Of a DNA stretch of 64,000 nt, positions 25,434 through 34,102 are shown piece by piece; positions within the stretch are counted from its first letter, which is position 1, and each line of letters starts with the position of its first letter. This DNA comes from an uncultured Bacteroidales bacterium (GTDB taxonomy: Bacteria > Bacteroidota > Bacteroidia > Bacteroidales > Paludibacteraceae): NCBI GenBank assembly GCA_934667275.1, contig CAKULK010000007.1, positions 52,865 through 116,864 of the forward strand, given 5' to 3'. The notes under the pieces were generated by a model, which was not told the DNA's origin, made no database searches, and was given only the letters and a program-made list of their open reading frames with translations. Made by a program: the position numbers and the translations under genes.

Positions 25434-25486
25434 ATTCGTTTTTAAGTTATTTGTTTTTATCAGGTTGTATTTATTTAAGGTTAATT

Positions 25487-26851
25487 TCAATCTCCCATGT
25501 ACGAGCGCACGCAACGGAAGCCAATATAAGAACGGCTCTCATACTGGTATTCGTAGGAACGGACACCGCACTGCAAATAGTAACTGACATCTTTCCAACT
25601 GCCGCCCTTTACCACTTTGCGCTTGAGCACATCGGGGTCGGACTTGCGCGCCATATAAGGGAAGTCAGGGTTCATATCATGTACCGTGGCGTTGGCAGCA
25701 TTGGAATAGGACGAAGAGGTCCACTCTGCCACATTACCCGCCATATCAAACAAACCGAAATCATTCGGACGGAACTGTGCAACCGCCATTGTGGTGGTTC
25801 CCGTGTCGTCGCCGTAAGCACCACGATAGGGCTTGAAGTTAGCCAAGAAACAGCCCGTAGCGTCACGCGCATACTTGTCGCCCCAAGGATACATAGCCAT
25901 CTTGCGACCGCCGCGAGCGGCATATTCCCACTCCGCCTCGGTAGGCAGGCGGTAGGCGTTGGCATGAATCTTGCCAGCGGAAGCCAGATAGTGCGAACGC
26001 CAGTTGCAGAACGCCTGTGCCTGCTCCCATGTAACACCGACAACAGGATACTCCGAATAGCCCGGCATACTGAAATAACTATGCAACAGCGGGTCGTTGT
26101 AGGAGTACTGGAAATCGCGAATCCATACCAAGGTATCGGGATAGACACAGATAATCACGTTGGTGAGAATATCTCTCGGTTCGCGCAAAGGACGCTCAAT
26201 AGTCTTGGAGAAAATCTCCTCGTTCTCCACCCAAAACGTATCCACACGAACAGAAGCACCCTCCGGATAACGGCCGCGTACGACATCGAACTTGTTGCGA
26301 TAGAACTTGGCCTGATCCATATTTTCCCAAACATAATTGTAGTGCAACATCGTGGTACGAAGTGCGCCGTGTCCCTCATCGTAGAACATCGGAGCCAATG
26401 CTTCCGACACAGGGTCATCCAAGACGAAACGCTTCTCCCAAGGTATTTTCTTCTTCCAATTGATGGCGTATCGCTCTTCGTCATCCGTCTCATATTTAGG
26501 CTTTACGGCATATTCGCTCTCTATACCATCTTCACCAATCAACAGCGTGTAAGCAATAGAGTCGCGCACCCAATTGACAAACTGGTGGTACTCATTGTTG
26601 GTAATCTCGGTCTCGTCCATCCAGAAAGAGTTGACAGACACCATGACATTGTTGTCTTGCTGAGCAAAAACGGCAGACTGCGTGTTCGGTCCCATAAGGA
26701 AAGAACCTTTGCGCACGAACACCATCCCATAAGGATTTGCCTCTTTGAAAGAGCCTCCCTTGCGGATTCCCACCAATTCGCCAGCAGGTTTGTTGCAAGC
26801 CACCAAACTGAATGCTAACGCTACGATTGGCAATACTTTTGTTACCTTCAT
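25487..26851 (-). CDS. gldK: Gliding motility/T9SS lipoprotein GldK (PorK)
   Basis: 454 residues. Lipobox LVAC (Cys19) anchors it to the outer membrane. The rest is an FGE-sulfatase-like fold (MVFVRKGSFLMG, RLPTEAEWEYAARGG, DMAGNVAEWTSSSY, KVVKGGSWKD, YIGFRCVRS) used structurally rather than enzymatically. Builds the periplasmic ring with GldN. Sits between porP and gldL in the standard order. Confidence 0.96.
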   Translation of the reverse strand: MKVTKVLPIVALAFSLVACNKPAGELVGIRKGGSFKEANPYGMVFVRKGSFLMGPNTQSAVFAQQDNNVMVSVNSFWMDETEITNNEYHQFVNWVRDSIAYTLLIGEDGIESEYAVKPKYETDDEERYAINWKKKIPWEKRFVLDDPVSEALAPMFYDEGHGALRTTMLHYNYVWENMDQAKFYRNKFDVVRGRYPEGASVRVDTFWVENEEIFSKTIERPLREPRDILTNVIICVYPDTLVWIRDFQYSYNDPLLHSYFSMPGYSEYPVVGVTWEQAQAFCNWRSHYLASAGKIHANAYRLPTEAEWEYAARGGRKMAMYPWGDKYARDATGCFLANFKPYRGAYGDDTGTTTMAVAQFRPNDFGLFDMAGNVAEWTSSSYSNAANATVHDMNPDFPYMARKSDPDVLKRKVVKGGSWKDVSYYLQCGVRSYEYQYESRSYIGFRCVRSYMGD

Positions 26852-26877
26852 ATAACTTTTTGCTTTATATAATTTGC

Positions 26878-27858
26878 TTATAAATATCTGACACTCTTGT
26901 ACTTGTTGGTCCTTTTCGGCTTCAGGATATTGAATCCGTAGGCCAAATACAACTCGTGCGAACCATACGTCTCACGTATCAAGCCATTGGCGGGCAACTC
27001 GAACGTATAGCCCAACTGCAGCCCGTTGATGATATCCACTCCCAGTATCACATTCACGCTCCCCGCTATACGATAGCCCAATCCGAACCTGTACCGCTCC
27101 ACCACCTGTGCCAACATCGTAAGGTTCAAATCCCAACTCTGGAAATCCGTCTGCAACATAGCACTCGGCATCAGCATCCACCGTTTGTCGCGGAGCCTCC
27201 AATTATAGCCTCCCGACACGTACATCGTCCCCCTCACACCGATTTCAGCCTTGTCGCTCCACTTCAGTTTGGGCTGCGTGACATGTCCGTAAGCGGCTCC
27301 CACCCACCAAGAAGGCGCGGCGTAGCAGATACCCAACACCATGTCGAACCCCATACCCGACACCCCTTTTTCGCTACCGCCCGTAGCAATAGGAATGGCA
27401 TCGTCGTTAGGCGTGTGGTAGGCATTGTCTTCCACCTGGGAGATATTGCTCAAGTTGACACTATCCACCGCAAAACTCAAGTTCATAAACCCAAGGTCGG
27501 CACCCACGCTCAACCAGCCCTTCCCAATGCGCTGCCGGTAGGCATACTGCACATAGAAACTCTGGTTAGAGAACAGACCGAAACGGTCGTTCATAAAGCG
27601 TACTCCCGCGCCATGCTGGGTTTTGCCTATCACAAACGGCGACGAAAACGAGAAGAACGTAGTCATCGGTGCATCCTTGATACCGGTGAATTGTATCCGG
27701 TGACTACCAAAAACCCGCATCAGTTCACCATCTCCCACCGCCGCAGGATTATAGGCCGTCTGCATAAACATATACTGCCCTATCTGCGGGTCGAACTGCG
27801 CCCGTATCAACGCTACGCAGCACCACAATCCGCACAATAGTACAATATATCGCTTCAC
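26878..27858 (-). CDS. porP: PorP/SprF family type IX secretion membrane protein
   Basis: 326 residues. Signal peptide (cleavage near IRAQFDPQ), then the family signature FDPQIGQYMFMQTAYNPAAVG and a beta-barrel built of alternating aromatic strands (QHGAGVRFMNDRFGLF). An outer-membrane T9SS component associated with PorE/SprA or adhesin anchoring. First gene of the operon, 26 bp before gldK. No clear consensus promoter is seen in the 40 bp before it. Confidence 0.92.
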   Translation of the reverse strand: MKRYIVLLCGLWCCVALIRAQFDPQIGQYMFMQTAYNPAAVGDGELMRVFGSHRIQFTGIKDAPMTTFFSFSSPFVIGKTQHGAGVRFMNDRFGLFSNQSFYVQYAYRQRIGKGWLSVGADLGFMNLSFAVDSVNLSNISQVEDNAYHTPNDDAIPIATGGSEKGVSGMGFDMVLGICYAAPSWWVGAAYGHVTQPKLKWSDKAEIGVRGTMYVSGGYNWRLRDKRWMLMPSAMLQTDFQSWDLNLTMLAQVVERYRFGLGYRIAGSVNVILGVDIINGLQLGYTFELPANGLIRETYGSHELYLAYGFNILKPKRTNKYKSVRYL

Positions 27859-27898
27859 ATCATTGCTCTTTTACCATTCTTTGTCCGACGCGGGAGAA

Positions 27899-28120
27899 TC
27901 AATACTCTTCCTCGTCGAAAAAGAAATCATCTTTCGTAGGATAATCAGGCCACAAATCCTCGATAGATTCGTAGACCTCCTCATCATCCTCAATCTCCTG
28001 AAGGTTCTCAATAACCTCCATCGGCGCTCCCACACGCTGAGCATAATCCAGCAACTCGTCTTTGGTTGCCGGCCACGGAGCGTCCTCCAACTTTGTGGCT
28101 AATTCCAGGGTCCAATACAT
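27899..28120 (-). CDS. DUF2795 family protein
   Basis: 73 residues, strongly acidic C-terminus (DDFFFDEEEY). N-terminus MYWTLELATKLEDAPWPATKDELLDYAQ is the conserved core of this short Bacteroidetes protein family. Soluble; function unknown. Has a consensus promoter 43 bp upstream (28164-28195). Confidence 0.9.
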   Translation of the reverse strand: MYWTLELATKLEDAPWPATKDELLDYAQRVGAPMEVIENLQEIEDDEEVYESIEDLWPDYPTKDDFFFDEEEY

Positions 28121-28163
28121 AATCTAATCGGCACACTATGTGCATGTTTACGAAATAATCGCG

Positions 28164-28195
28164 CAAAAGTAGTAAAAAGATTTCACATACACAAA
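28164..28195 (-). promoter_or_regulatory. Promoter of the DUF2795 gene
   Basis: Minus-strand TTTG (28195-28192), 20-bp spacer and TACTTTTG (28171-28164). Confidence 0.7.
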
Positions 28196-28213
28196 ACTTT
28201 GCGCGCTTTTTTC

Positions 28214-28759
28214 TTATTTTTCCCAAGCCACAGGCGCAATTTGTTCGTTGTGCCCGATCCATCTTGCCAAGACAAAACAATAATCGCTCAAACGATTGAC
28301 AAAACAAAGCACGGTGCCATTGGTATCTACCCCGCTTTCCGCGCCCCAACGGACGATATTCCGTTCCAACCGCCGTGCAACCGTACGGCAGACATGGCAG
28401 CGCGTCATCGCCTCATTGCCCGCAGGAAGGACGAAAGCCCGCAGCACGGGCAGTTCCGCCTGCATCCTGTCAATCCACTCCTCCAAGCGATGAACGTCTT
28501 CCGCAGGGAAAGGGAGATCGGAACCCGCCAAGATGGCTCCTATGTCAAAAAGGCGATTCTGCACCCACTGCAAGTCGCGACACGCGCCCTGCGCCCAAGC
28601 CGCCTGCGTCTTATCCAACTCACTGCGCAACAAGCCGACAAAACTATTCAACTCATCCGCCGTGCCATAAGCCTCCAAACGCCAATCCGCTTTCGAGACA
28701 CGTTGCCCCGTAGCCAGCGAAGTCTCGCCCTTATCTCCTGTTTTTGTGTAGATTTTCAT
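28214..28759 (-). CDS. Cob(I)alamin adenosyltransferase, PduO type
   Basis: 181 residues. Transfers the adenosyl group of ATP to cob(I)alamin to make coenzyme B12. Shows the ATP-binding N-terminus MKIYTKTGDKGETSLATG and the CHVCRTVARRLER motif near residue 119-131. Overlaps the stop of the methyltransferase gene upstream by 4 bp (ATGA), so the two form one transcription unit. Confidence 0.94.
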   Translation of the reverse strand: MKIYTKTGDKGETSLATGQRVSKADWRLEAYGTADELNSFVGLLRSELDKTQAAWAQGACRDLQWVQNRLFDIGAILAGSDLPFPAEDVHRLEEWIDRMQAELPVLRAFVLPAGNEAMTRCHVCRTVARRLERNIVRWGAESGVDTNGTVLCFVNRLSDYCFVLARWIGHNEQIAPVAWEK

Positions 28760-29583
28760 ATACGTAATTTGTAGTTTTTATGCAGATAATCAGGGTCAAA
28801 GAACACCAAGCCCATCTTCCACAAGTCCATGGTGGAGGTGACATCCTCGCGTTCACAAACGGCTTGCCACGCAGCGTGCATGTCACGATTGTGGTATATA
28901 TCATCCAATATCACCACACTCTTGCACGAGACATGCGCCGCTATCGCATCAAAATAGCGCAAAGCAGCCTCCTTGGTATGGTTGGCATCAATAAACGCAA
29001 TATCCACGGTATCAGAAAGATGCAAAGCAAACGTATCGTCAATATCTCCGACAACACCCGTGATATTACGAATCCCCAGTTTTGTCCAATTGAACCGCGC
29101 CATATCCATCACCGCAGGACAACCATCAAACGTCAGCACATGATTGCGGCTATCCGCCATAGCAAGATAGGCGGTAGTGATACCCAAACTCGTACCCAAC
29201 TCAATGATATTCAAGTCCCTGCCTTCTTCCTCCCGCACCTGATGCCCCAACCAATTGACGAGCCGGAACAGCAGTTCGCCATACAGGCGCGGCTCAAGGT
29301 CGGTCTTGGCAATATCACTTACCATACGTTTGCGCGAAGTACCCTGATTGGCACCCGAACCAAAATCCACATAATCAATAAGTTTCGGAGCCCGCAGCAT
29401 CGCCTCGCGCCTTTCTTCTATTTGCGCCCATGCGTAGTACGCGTGCGAGTCGTACATAACCATCCGCACCCATTCAAAGAGATAGGGGGAATGGATACCC
29501 TCCCCCGCTGTGTTCCAAGCAGTTGCAGAGTGTGTAATCCACGTACCGATTCTATATAGAGCGTCCACTACGTTCATCGTCAT
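28756..29583 (-). CDS. Class I SAM-dependent methyltransferase
   Basis: About 275 residues. Rossmann motifs: IIELGTSLGITTAYLA (motif I), VLTFDGCP, DIAFIDANHTKEAALRYFD and a strand VVILDDIYHN, as in O-methyltransferase-like proteins of Bacteroidetes; substrate unknown. The start is placed at 29583 (or 29577) because the promoter's -7 box ends at 29622, leaving almost no leader for the upstream ATG at 29613. Co-transcribed with the cobalamin adenosyltransferase gene. Confidence 0.85.
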   Translation of the reverse strand: MTMNVVDALYRIGTWITHSATAWNTAGEGIHSPYLFEWVRMVMYDSHAYYAWAQIEERREAMLRAPKLIDYVDFGSGANQGTSRKRMVSDIAKTDLEPRLYGELLFRLVNWLGHQVREEEGRDLNIIELGTSLGITTAYLAMADSRNHVLTFDGCPAVMDMARFNWTKLGIRNITGVVGDIDDTFALHLSDTVDIAFIDANHTKEAALRYFDAIAAHVSCKSVVILDDIYHNRDMHAAWQAVCEREDVTSTMDLWKMGLVFFDPDYLHKNYKLRI

Positions 29584-29621
29584 CCTATGCGCCAAACGGG
29601 GGCGCGATTTCATAAGGCGTG

Positions 29622-29653
29622 CAAAGGTACAAAAAATAGTTGAGCCGTCCAAA
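29622..29653 (-). promoter_or_regulatory. Promoter of the methyltransferase operon
   Basis: Minus-strand TTTG (29653-29650), 20-bp spacer and TACCTTTG (29629-29622). It opens the 391-bp gap 29584-29974, which otherwise holds the 11-bp array at 29719 and the rpsP promoter. Confidence 0.75.
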
Positions 29654-29718
29654 TTTTTATTGGAAGGAATCGGGAGAATATACAGAAACCCGCGACAGAC
29701 CCGCAACATCCTCTCGGC

Positions 29719-29762
29719 GAAGTACCGATGAAGTTCCGATGAAGTTCCGATGAAGTACCGAT
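29719..29762 (+). repeat. GAAGTACCGAT array, locus 1 (four 11-bp units)
   Basis: GAAGTACCGAT, GAAGTTCCGAT, GAAGTTCCGAT, GAAGTACCGAT, followed by GGAAACAGCCGGC. Same unit, same copy number and same 3' flank as the arrays at 39420-39463 (opposite strand) and 50745-50788. A TCCTC motif precedes the array at all three loci. Confidence 0.92.
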
Positions 29763-29855
29763 GGAAACAGCCGGCAAACCCGAGGCAAAAAGGAGGCTCA
29801 GCATGTGAGACATCATGTAAAACCCAGCGGTTTGGAGAAAGAAAATGCGAATTTA

Positions 29856-29887
29856 TTTGCGCAGACAGATAAAAAAGCGTATCTTTG
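29856..29887 (+). promoter_or_regulatory. rpsP promoter
   Basis: TTTG (29856-29859), 20-bp spacer, TATCTTTG (29880-29887), about 87 bp before the rpsP ATG. Confidence 0.8.
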
Positions 29888-29974
29888 CAGGCTTTTTCGA
29901 GTAAAAGGCATACCATTAATTATTAATCCGGGCAGGCAACTCGTGCAGTTGTAGCCCACAAAAACAACAAACAA

Positions 29975-30532
29975 ATGGCAACAAAAATCCGTTTGGCCCG
30001 TCATGGTCACAAAGACTATGCTTACTACCACATCGTAGTAGCCGACAGCCGTTCGCCGCGTGACGGCAAAATCATTGAGCGCATCGGTTCGTTCAACCCC
30101 AACACCAACCCCGCAACGGTGGACTTGAAGTTCGACCGTGCCCTGTATTGGGTAGGCGTAGGTGCACAACCCACGGACACCGTCCGCAACATCCTCTCCG
30201 ACGAGGGCGTGATGCTGATGAAGCACCTCAATGGCGGTGTGGCCAAGGGCGCATTCAACGAGGAAGAGGCACAAAAGCGTTTCAACGCTTGGAAGGCTCA
30301 GAAAGATGCCAAGAACGGCAAAATCTCGCAGGCTGAGGCTGAAAAGAAAGCCGCTGCTGCAAAGGCTCTGCTCGCACAAGAGGTAGAGGAGAACAAGGCA
30401 AAGGCTGCCGAGTTGGCAAAGAAACGCCAGGAGGCTGCCGAGGCACTCGCCGCAAAGGCTCAGGAGGCTGCCCAAGAGGCTGCCGCTGCTGAGGCTGAAG
30501 CAAAAGGCGAAGAGGCTCCTGCTGCAGAGTAA
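29975..30532 (+). CDS. rpsP: 30S ribosomal protein S16
   Basis: 185 residues. The first ~80 are canonical S16 (ATKIRLARHGHKDYAYYHIVVADSRSPRDG, IERIGSFNPN). The remaining ~100 form an Ala/Glu/Lys-rich helical extension ending EEAPAAE; such long S16 tails are usual in Bacteroidetes. Monocistronic, with a consensus promoter and a clear terminator at 30556-30585. Confidence 0.97.
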   Translation: MATKIRLARHGHKDYAYYHIVVADSRSPRDGKIIERIGSFNPNTNPATVDLKFDRALYWVGVGAQPTDTVRNILSDEGVMLMKHLNGGVAKGAFNEEEAQKRFNAWKAQKDAKNGKISQAEAEKKAAAAKALLAQEVEENKAKAAELAKKRQEAAEALAAKAQEAAQEAAAAEAEAKGEEAPAAE

Positions 30533-30555
30533 GGAACTGCCTGTTCTGCAAGAAA

Positions 30556-30585
30556 AAGTCCAAAATGAAAGTTTTGGGCTTTTTT
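30556..30585 (+). terminator. rpsP terminator
   Basis: AAGTCCAAAA / TTTTGGGCTT stem (one G-U pair) with a 6-nt loop followed by TTTT. The next promoter begins 2 bp later. Confidence 0.85.
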
Positions 30586-30586
30586 G

Positions 30587-30617
30587 TTGTACATATGCTA
30601 AAAAAGCAGTATCTTTG
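30587..30617 (+). promoter_or_regulatory. Promoter of the polysaccharide operon
   Basis: TTG (30587-30589), 20-bp spacer, TATCTTTG (30610-30617), 17 bp before the first ATG. No further promoter is apparent before 36695, consistent with one transcript. Confidence 0.75.
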
Positions 30618-30634
30618 CAAGTTTAATTTTAACA

Positions 30635-31558
30635 ATGAAAAAAGTCAGTGTCATCGTTCCGTCGTATTGCCATGCACCTTTTCTGCGTGCGCGGTTGGAC
30701 AGCGTGTTTGCCCAGGATTACCCCGAGAAAGAGGTCATCCTGTTGGACGACGCGTCCACCGACGAAAGCCAGCAGATACTGCGCGAATATGCGGGTCGGC
30801 CGGAAGTGACACAGGTGGTGATGAACACGCAGAACTCGGGGAACACCTTTTTGCAATGGCAGAAAGGATTGGAGTTGGCGACAGGGGATTACGTATGGAT
30901 AGCGGAGAGTGACGACACAGCGGACACGCGTCTGCTGTCGGAATTGGTGAAGAGGATGGAGGAAAACGGCACCAAGGGCATAACAGCATTGGCCTATACA
31001 CGGAGCAAACGGATTGACCAAGACGGGAGAGAGTTGCCATCACCAGTTGAGAGATGGGAGTTGAGAGATTTCAGTATGCGCGGTACGGACTTTGCGAGAC
31101 GCCATCTGTTGGGTTACAACCATATCTGCAATGCCAGTGCGGTGCTGTTTGACAGAGCATCGGCGATGCAGATCGACATGCAGGAAGTGGCAGCATATCG
31201 CGCCAGCGGCGACAGATTGTTCTGGATTCGATTGGCGGAAAAAGGGACGGTGAAGTATGTATCCGCACCGTTGAGTTGCTTCCGTCAGCACACAAACAAA
31301 GTGTCGGCGAGAGCAGTACAGAACGGCAACAACATCGTGCAAGACCATCAGATTTACCAAAAAGTGAAGCAGGAAACAGGGCTTTCGCATATCGAACGGT
31401 TGTTGGTTTGCGGGTATCACTGGCGTGCCATTCATCAGCCGTCCGTCAGCCAAGAAGGACGCATAGCCGCCGGTCGAGAATGGAGTAAAGAACCCGAATA
31501 CGGCCGTTTTGCCTATTGGATGTACCTGCTGACGCACCTTACACGAAAGATATTCTGA
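30635..31558 (+). CDS. Glycosyltransferase family 2 protein
   Basis: 307 residues. GT-A fold: VSVIVPSYCHAPFLRARLDSV at the N-terminus, LLDDASTDES near 36-45 and WIAESDD (DxD-like) near 88. Adds a sugar in surface polysaccharide synthesis; donor and acceptor unknown. First gene of the operon; its TGA overlaps the next ATG (TGATG). Confidence 0.9.
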   Translation: MKKVSVIVPSYCHAPFLRARLDSVFAQDYPEKEVILLDDASTDESQQILREYAGRPEVTQVVMNTQNSGNTFLQWQKGLELATGDYVWIAESDDTADTRLLSELVKRMEENGTKGITALAYTRSKRIDQDGRELPSPVERWELRDFSMRGTDFARRHLLGYNHICNASAVLFDRASAMQIDMQEVAAYRASGDRLFWIRLAEKGTVKYVSAPLSCFRQHTNKVSARAVQNGNNIVQDHQIYQKVKQETGLSHIERLLVCGYHWRAIHQPSVSQEGRIAAGREWSKEPEYGRFAYWMYLLTHLTRKIF

Positions 31559-32949
31559 TGCTGACCTATATCCTGAACATACTCTGTGCGATTGCGAGTA
31601 CGGTGCTGTTTTTGAAGGCACCGCACCACTATGATTATATGTACTGCTGCGTGCTGATGTGGCTGTACATCGCGCAGAATGTGCTGTATTTCGCGACCAA
31701 CAAGCGGAAGAACTGGTTCGGGTTTGAGTTTATTTTCTGCCTGTCGTTTTTCTTTGTCAATTTCGTTTATCCCGTTTTCTACTACCCGACACGCCCGCAT
31801 TTCTCGTTTTTTGCGATGCCTTTTAATGCAAACGTCATCACCCGCTCTACGGCGTTAGCCTATTTCGGATATGCGTGGTACTTATTGGGCGCAACACGCA
31901 TCTTCCGTATGCAACGGGAGGAGCCCGATACTCCGACTTTCCATATAGGAATGAACCAGTATCTGTGCTTTTTCGTGGTCACGGCGTTGAGTTTCGCACT
32001 GTTTGTCGTGACGGGCGGCGTGCGGCAACTCCAGAGCGTGTACAGCGGCGGCGGCATGTTGGGAGACGTGGGGATTTACAGTTATTTCAACAACATTTTC
32101 ACCATCGGTTGCTATGCAATGGCGATATTCCTATTCCGCATCAAGCCCAAACACCGGTGGTTTTACGCGCTGGCGTTGTTGTTCTGTCTGTCCGTGATTT
32201 TGATGACCGGCAGCCGCCAACTGACGATTGGAATCGTGCTGATTCTCGCCGTCGGTTTCAGTATGTACGTACGGCATCTGAAGTTTTGGCAGATTCTGCT
32301 GCTGATGTTGGCGGGGGCGTGCGCATTGTTCCTGATAATGTCAGTCCGAAAGTTGGGATTCGACCCCGCGTTGTGGCAAAGGAAAATGTCCGGCATGCAA
32401 TTGCAGTCGATATTGGATATATTCGAAGACCTGATAATCAACGACTTGAACCTGTTTGTACTGGTGGAATATGCAGATACCCATCCGCTGACTTGGTTTC
32501 ACGGTATGCTATTGGATATTACCTCGCCCATTCCCGGAGTTGCCAACAAGATTATCGCGATGGCGGGGGAGCCCAAGGAACTGCTGCACGGAGGCGACTT
32601 GCCCAGTTATATCCTGTTGGGCGCGAATGCCTGCTGGGGGACAGGAACAAATATGGTGGGCGAGGCTTACAGGTCGTTCGGACTAATAGGGACCGCCCTG
32701 GCGATGATGCTCATCGGATTCTTAGTGAAAGAATCGTTTTACCGCGCCAAAGACAGCGTTTATTGGTATATGCTGTACTTCCTGTTTGTCAGTCACGCCC
32801 TTATCTACCCGCGCGCGCCGCTGCTGTTCGACCCGCGGTTGGTGGTATGGAGTTTAGGGTTGCTATGGGTGATTATGACTGCCACACAGAAGATGTCGCC
32901 CTTTGTTTCAAAAATAATCACGTTCAAAGAGTCCAATGGGAACCAATAG
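31558..32949 (+). CDS. O-antigen/oligosaccharide repeat-unit polymerase, Wzy-like
   Basis: 463 residues, ten or more predicted TM helices along the whole chain, with a larger loop near residues 270-370 (SVRKLGFDPALWQ ... LSSY-like GGDLPSYILLGANACWGTGTNMVGEAY). Such sequence and its position among glycosyltransferases indicate a Wzy-type polymerase that joins repeat units at the periplasmic face; Wzy proteins are poorly conserved so this is partly contextual. ATG at 31558 overlaps the previous stop. Confidence 0.75.
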   Translation: MLTYILNILCAIASTVLFLKAPHHYDYMYCCVLMWLYIAQNVLYFATNKRKNWFGFEFIFCLSFFFVNFVYPVFYYPTRPHFSFFAMPFNANVITRSTALAYFGYAWYLLGATRIFRMQREEPDTPTFHIGMNQYLCFFVVTALSFALFVVTGGVRQLQSVYSGGGMLGDVGIYSYFNNIFTIGCYAMAIFLFRIKPKHRWFYALALLFCLSVILMTGSRQLTIGIVLILAVGFSMYVRHLKFWQILLLMLAGACALFLIMSVRKLGFDPALWQRKMSGMQLQSILDIFEDLIINDLNLFVLVEYADTHPLTWFHGMLLDITSPIPGVANKIIAMAGEPKELLHGGDLPSYILLGANACWGTGTNMVGEAYRSFGLIGTALAMMLIGFLVKESFYRAKDSVYWYMLYFLFVSHALIYPRAPLLFDPRLVVWSLGLLWVIMTATQKMSPFVSKIITFKESNGNQ

Positions 32950-34102
32950 CAAACATATCCTATATTGCATTCCGCAGTTGTACAACTCAGGAGGGATGGA
33001 GCGGGTGTTGTGCCAGAAGATAAACTATCTGGCTCAACATACTGATTATGAGTTGCATATAGCAACGACCGAACTTACACCACGAGGGATGAAAGTGAGC
33101 CATTTCCCATTGGACACCAACATCCGTATCCACGGCTTAGATATTGATTTTGACGCCGATTTCTCCAAGCCACTTCCCGTAAAATGGCTTCAACATCAGC
33201 GCAAGATGAAACGGTACAAAGCGGCATTAACCCGCTTGATTGAAGAGCAACATATTGACGTGTGCATCTCGATGTGCGGGAAAGAGATTGCATTTTTGGA
33301 CGAACTGCCCTGCAAAACAATCGCCGAGATGCATTTCTCGAAGAACCAGCGGTTGTACCTGATAGAGGCATTTCATCACGGGAAGATATGGCATTGGTTA
33401 GGGAAAATACGTGTACAACAATTGGTGCATAATGTCCGCAGGCTACCCCATTTTGTGGTGCTGACAGCGGCAGACAAACGGGAATGGGAGGCAGCCGGTT
33501 GCACCCATGTGGAATGTATTCCGAACCCATGCGTCTTAGACGGGGTAGCATTGCCCCAAAAACAAGACACCAAACAGGTGATTGCCGTGGGACGTCTGCA
33601 TCCGCAAAAGGGGTTTGAAAGACTGATAGACGCTTGGCAAACAGTTGCACGTTATTATCCCGATTGGAGTCTCCATATCATCGGAGAAGGCGCAGAACGG
33701 GCGGCATTGCAAAGGCAGATTGACAGCCTGCATTTGGAGTCCTTAGTATGTTTGGATGGACGCTGCGATGATATGGCAAGCGTCTATCGCAGAGCCGACA
33801 TACTGGCTATGTCCTCGCGCTATGAGGGGCTGCCATTGGTGCTAATTGAGGCGATGTGGTGCGGCGTGCCATGCGTGGCTTTCGATTGCCCCCACGGTCC
33901 CGCAGAACTGCTGTCGGACGGCAGGGGCGTAGTAGTGCCCGACGGCGATGTCCAACTGTTGGCAGAGAAGATTATTGACCTCATCCGACACCCAGACAAG
34001 CGGCGCACGCTCGGAATGGCAGCACAGCAGTACGCACAAACCCATTTCTCGGAACAGGTGATTATGGAGCAATGGATAAACTTAATCAAGACATGCGAGT
34101 AG
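32936..34102 (+). CDS. Glycosyltransferase family 4 protein
   Basis: 388 residues, GT-B fold. The C-terminal half has AVGRLHPQKGFERLIDAW (near 220), IIGEGAERAAL and the E-x7-E nucleotide-sugar motif in RYEGLPLVLIEAM near 300. The N-terminus LYCIPQLYNSGGMERVL is a typical acceptor-site opening. Overlaps its neighbours on both sides (14 bp upstream, about 10 bp downstream). Confidence 0.92.
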   Translation: MGTNSKHILYCIPQLYNSGGMERVLCQKINYLAQHTDYELHIATTELTPRGMKVSHFPLDTNIRIHGLDIDFDADFSKPLPVKWLQHQRKMKRYKAALTRLIEEQHIDVCISMCGKEIAFLDELPCKTIAEMHFSKNQRLYLIEAFHHGKIWHWLGKIRVQQLVHNVRRLPHFVVLTAADKREWEAAGCTHVECIPNPCVLDGVALPQKQDTKQVIAVGRLHPQKGFERLIDAWQTVARYYPDWSLHIIGEGAERAALQRQIDSLHLESLVCLDGRCDDMASVYRRADILAMSSRYEGLPLVLIEAMWCGVPCVAFDCPHGPAELLSDGRGVVVPDGDVQLLAEKIIDLIRHPDKRRTLGMAAQQYAQTHFSEQVIMEQWINLIKTCE

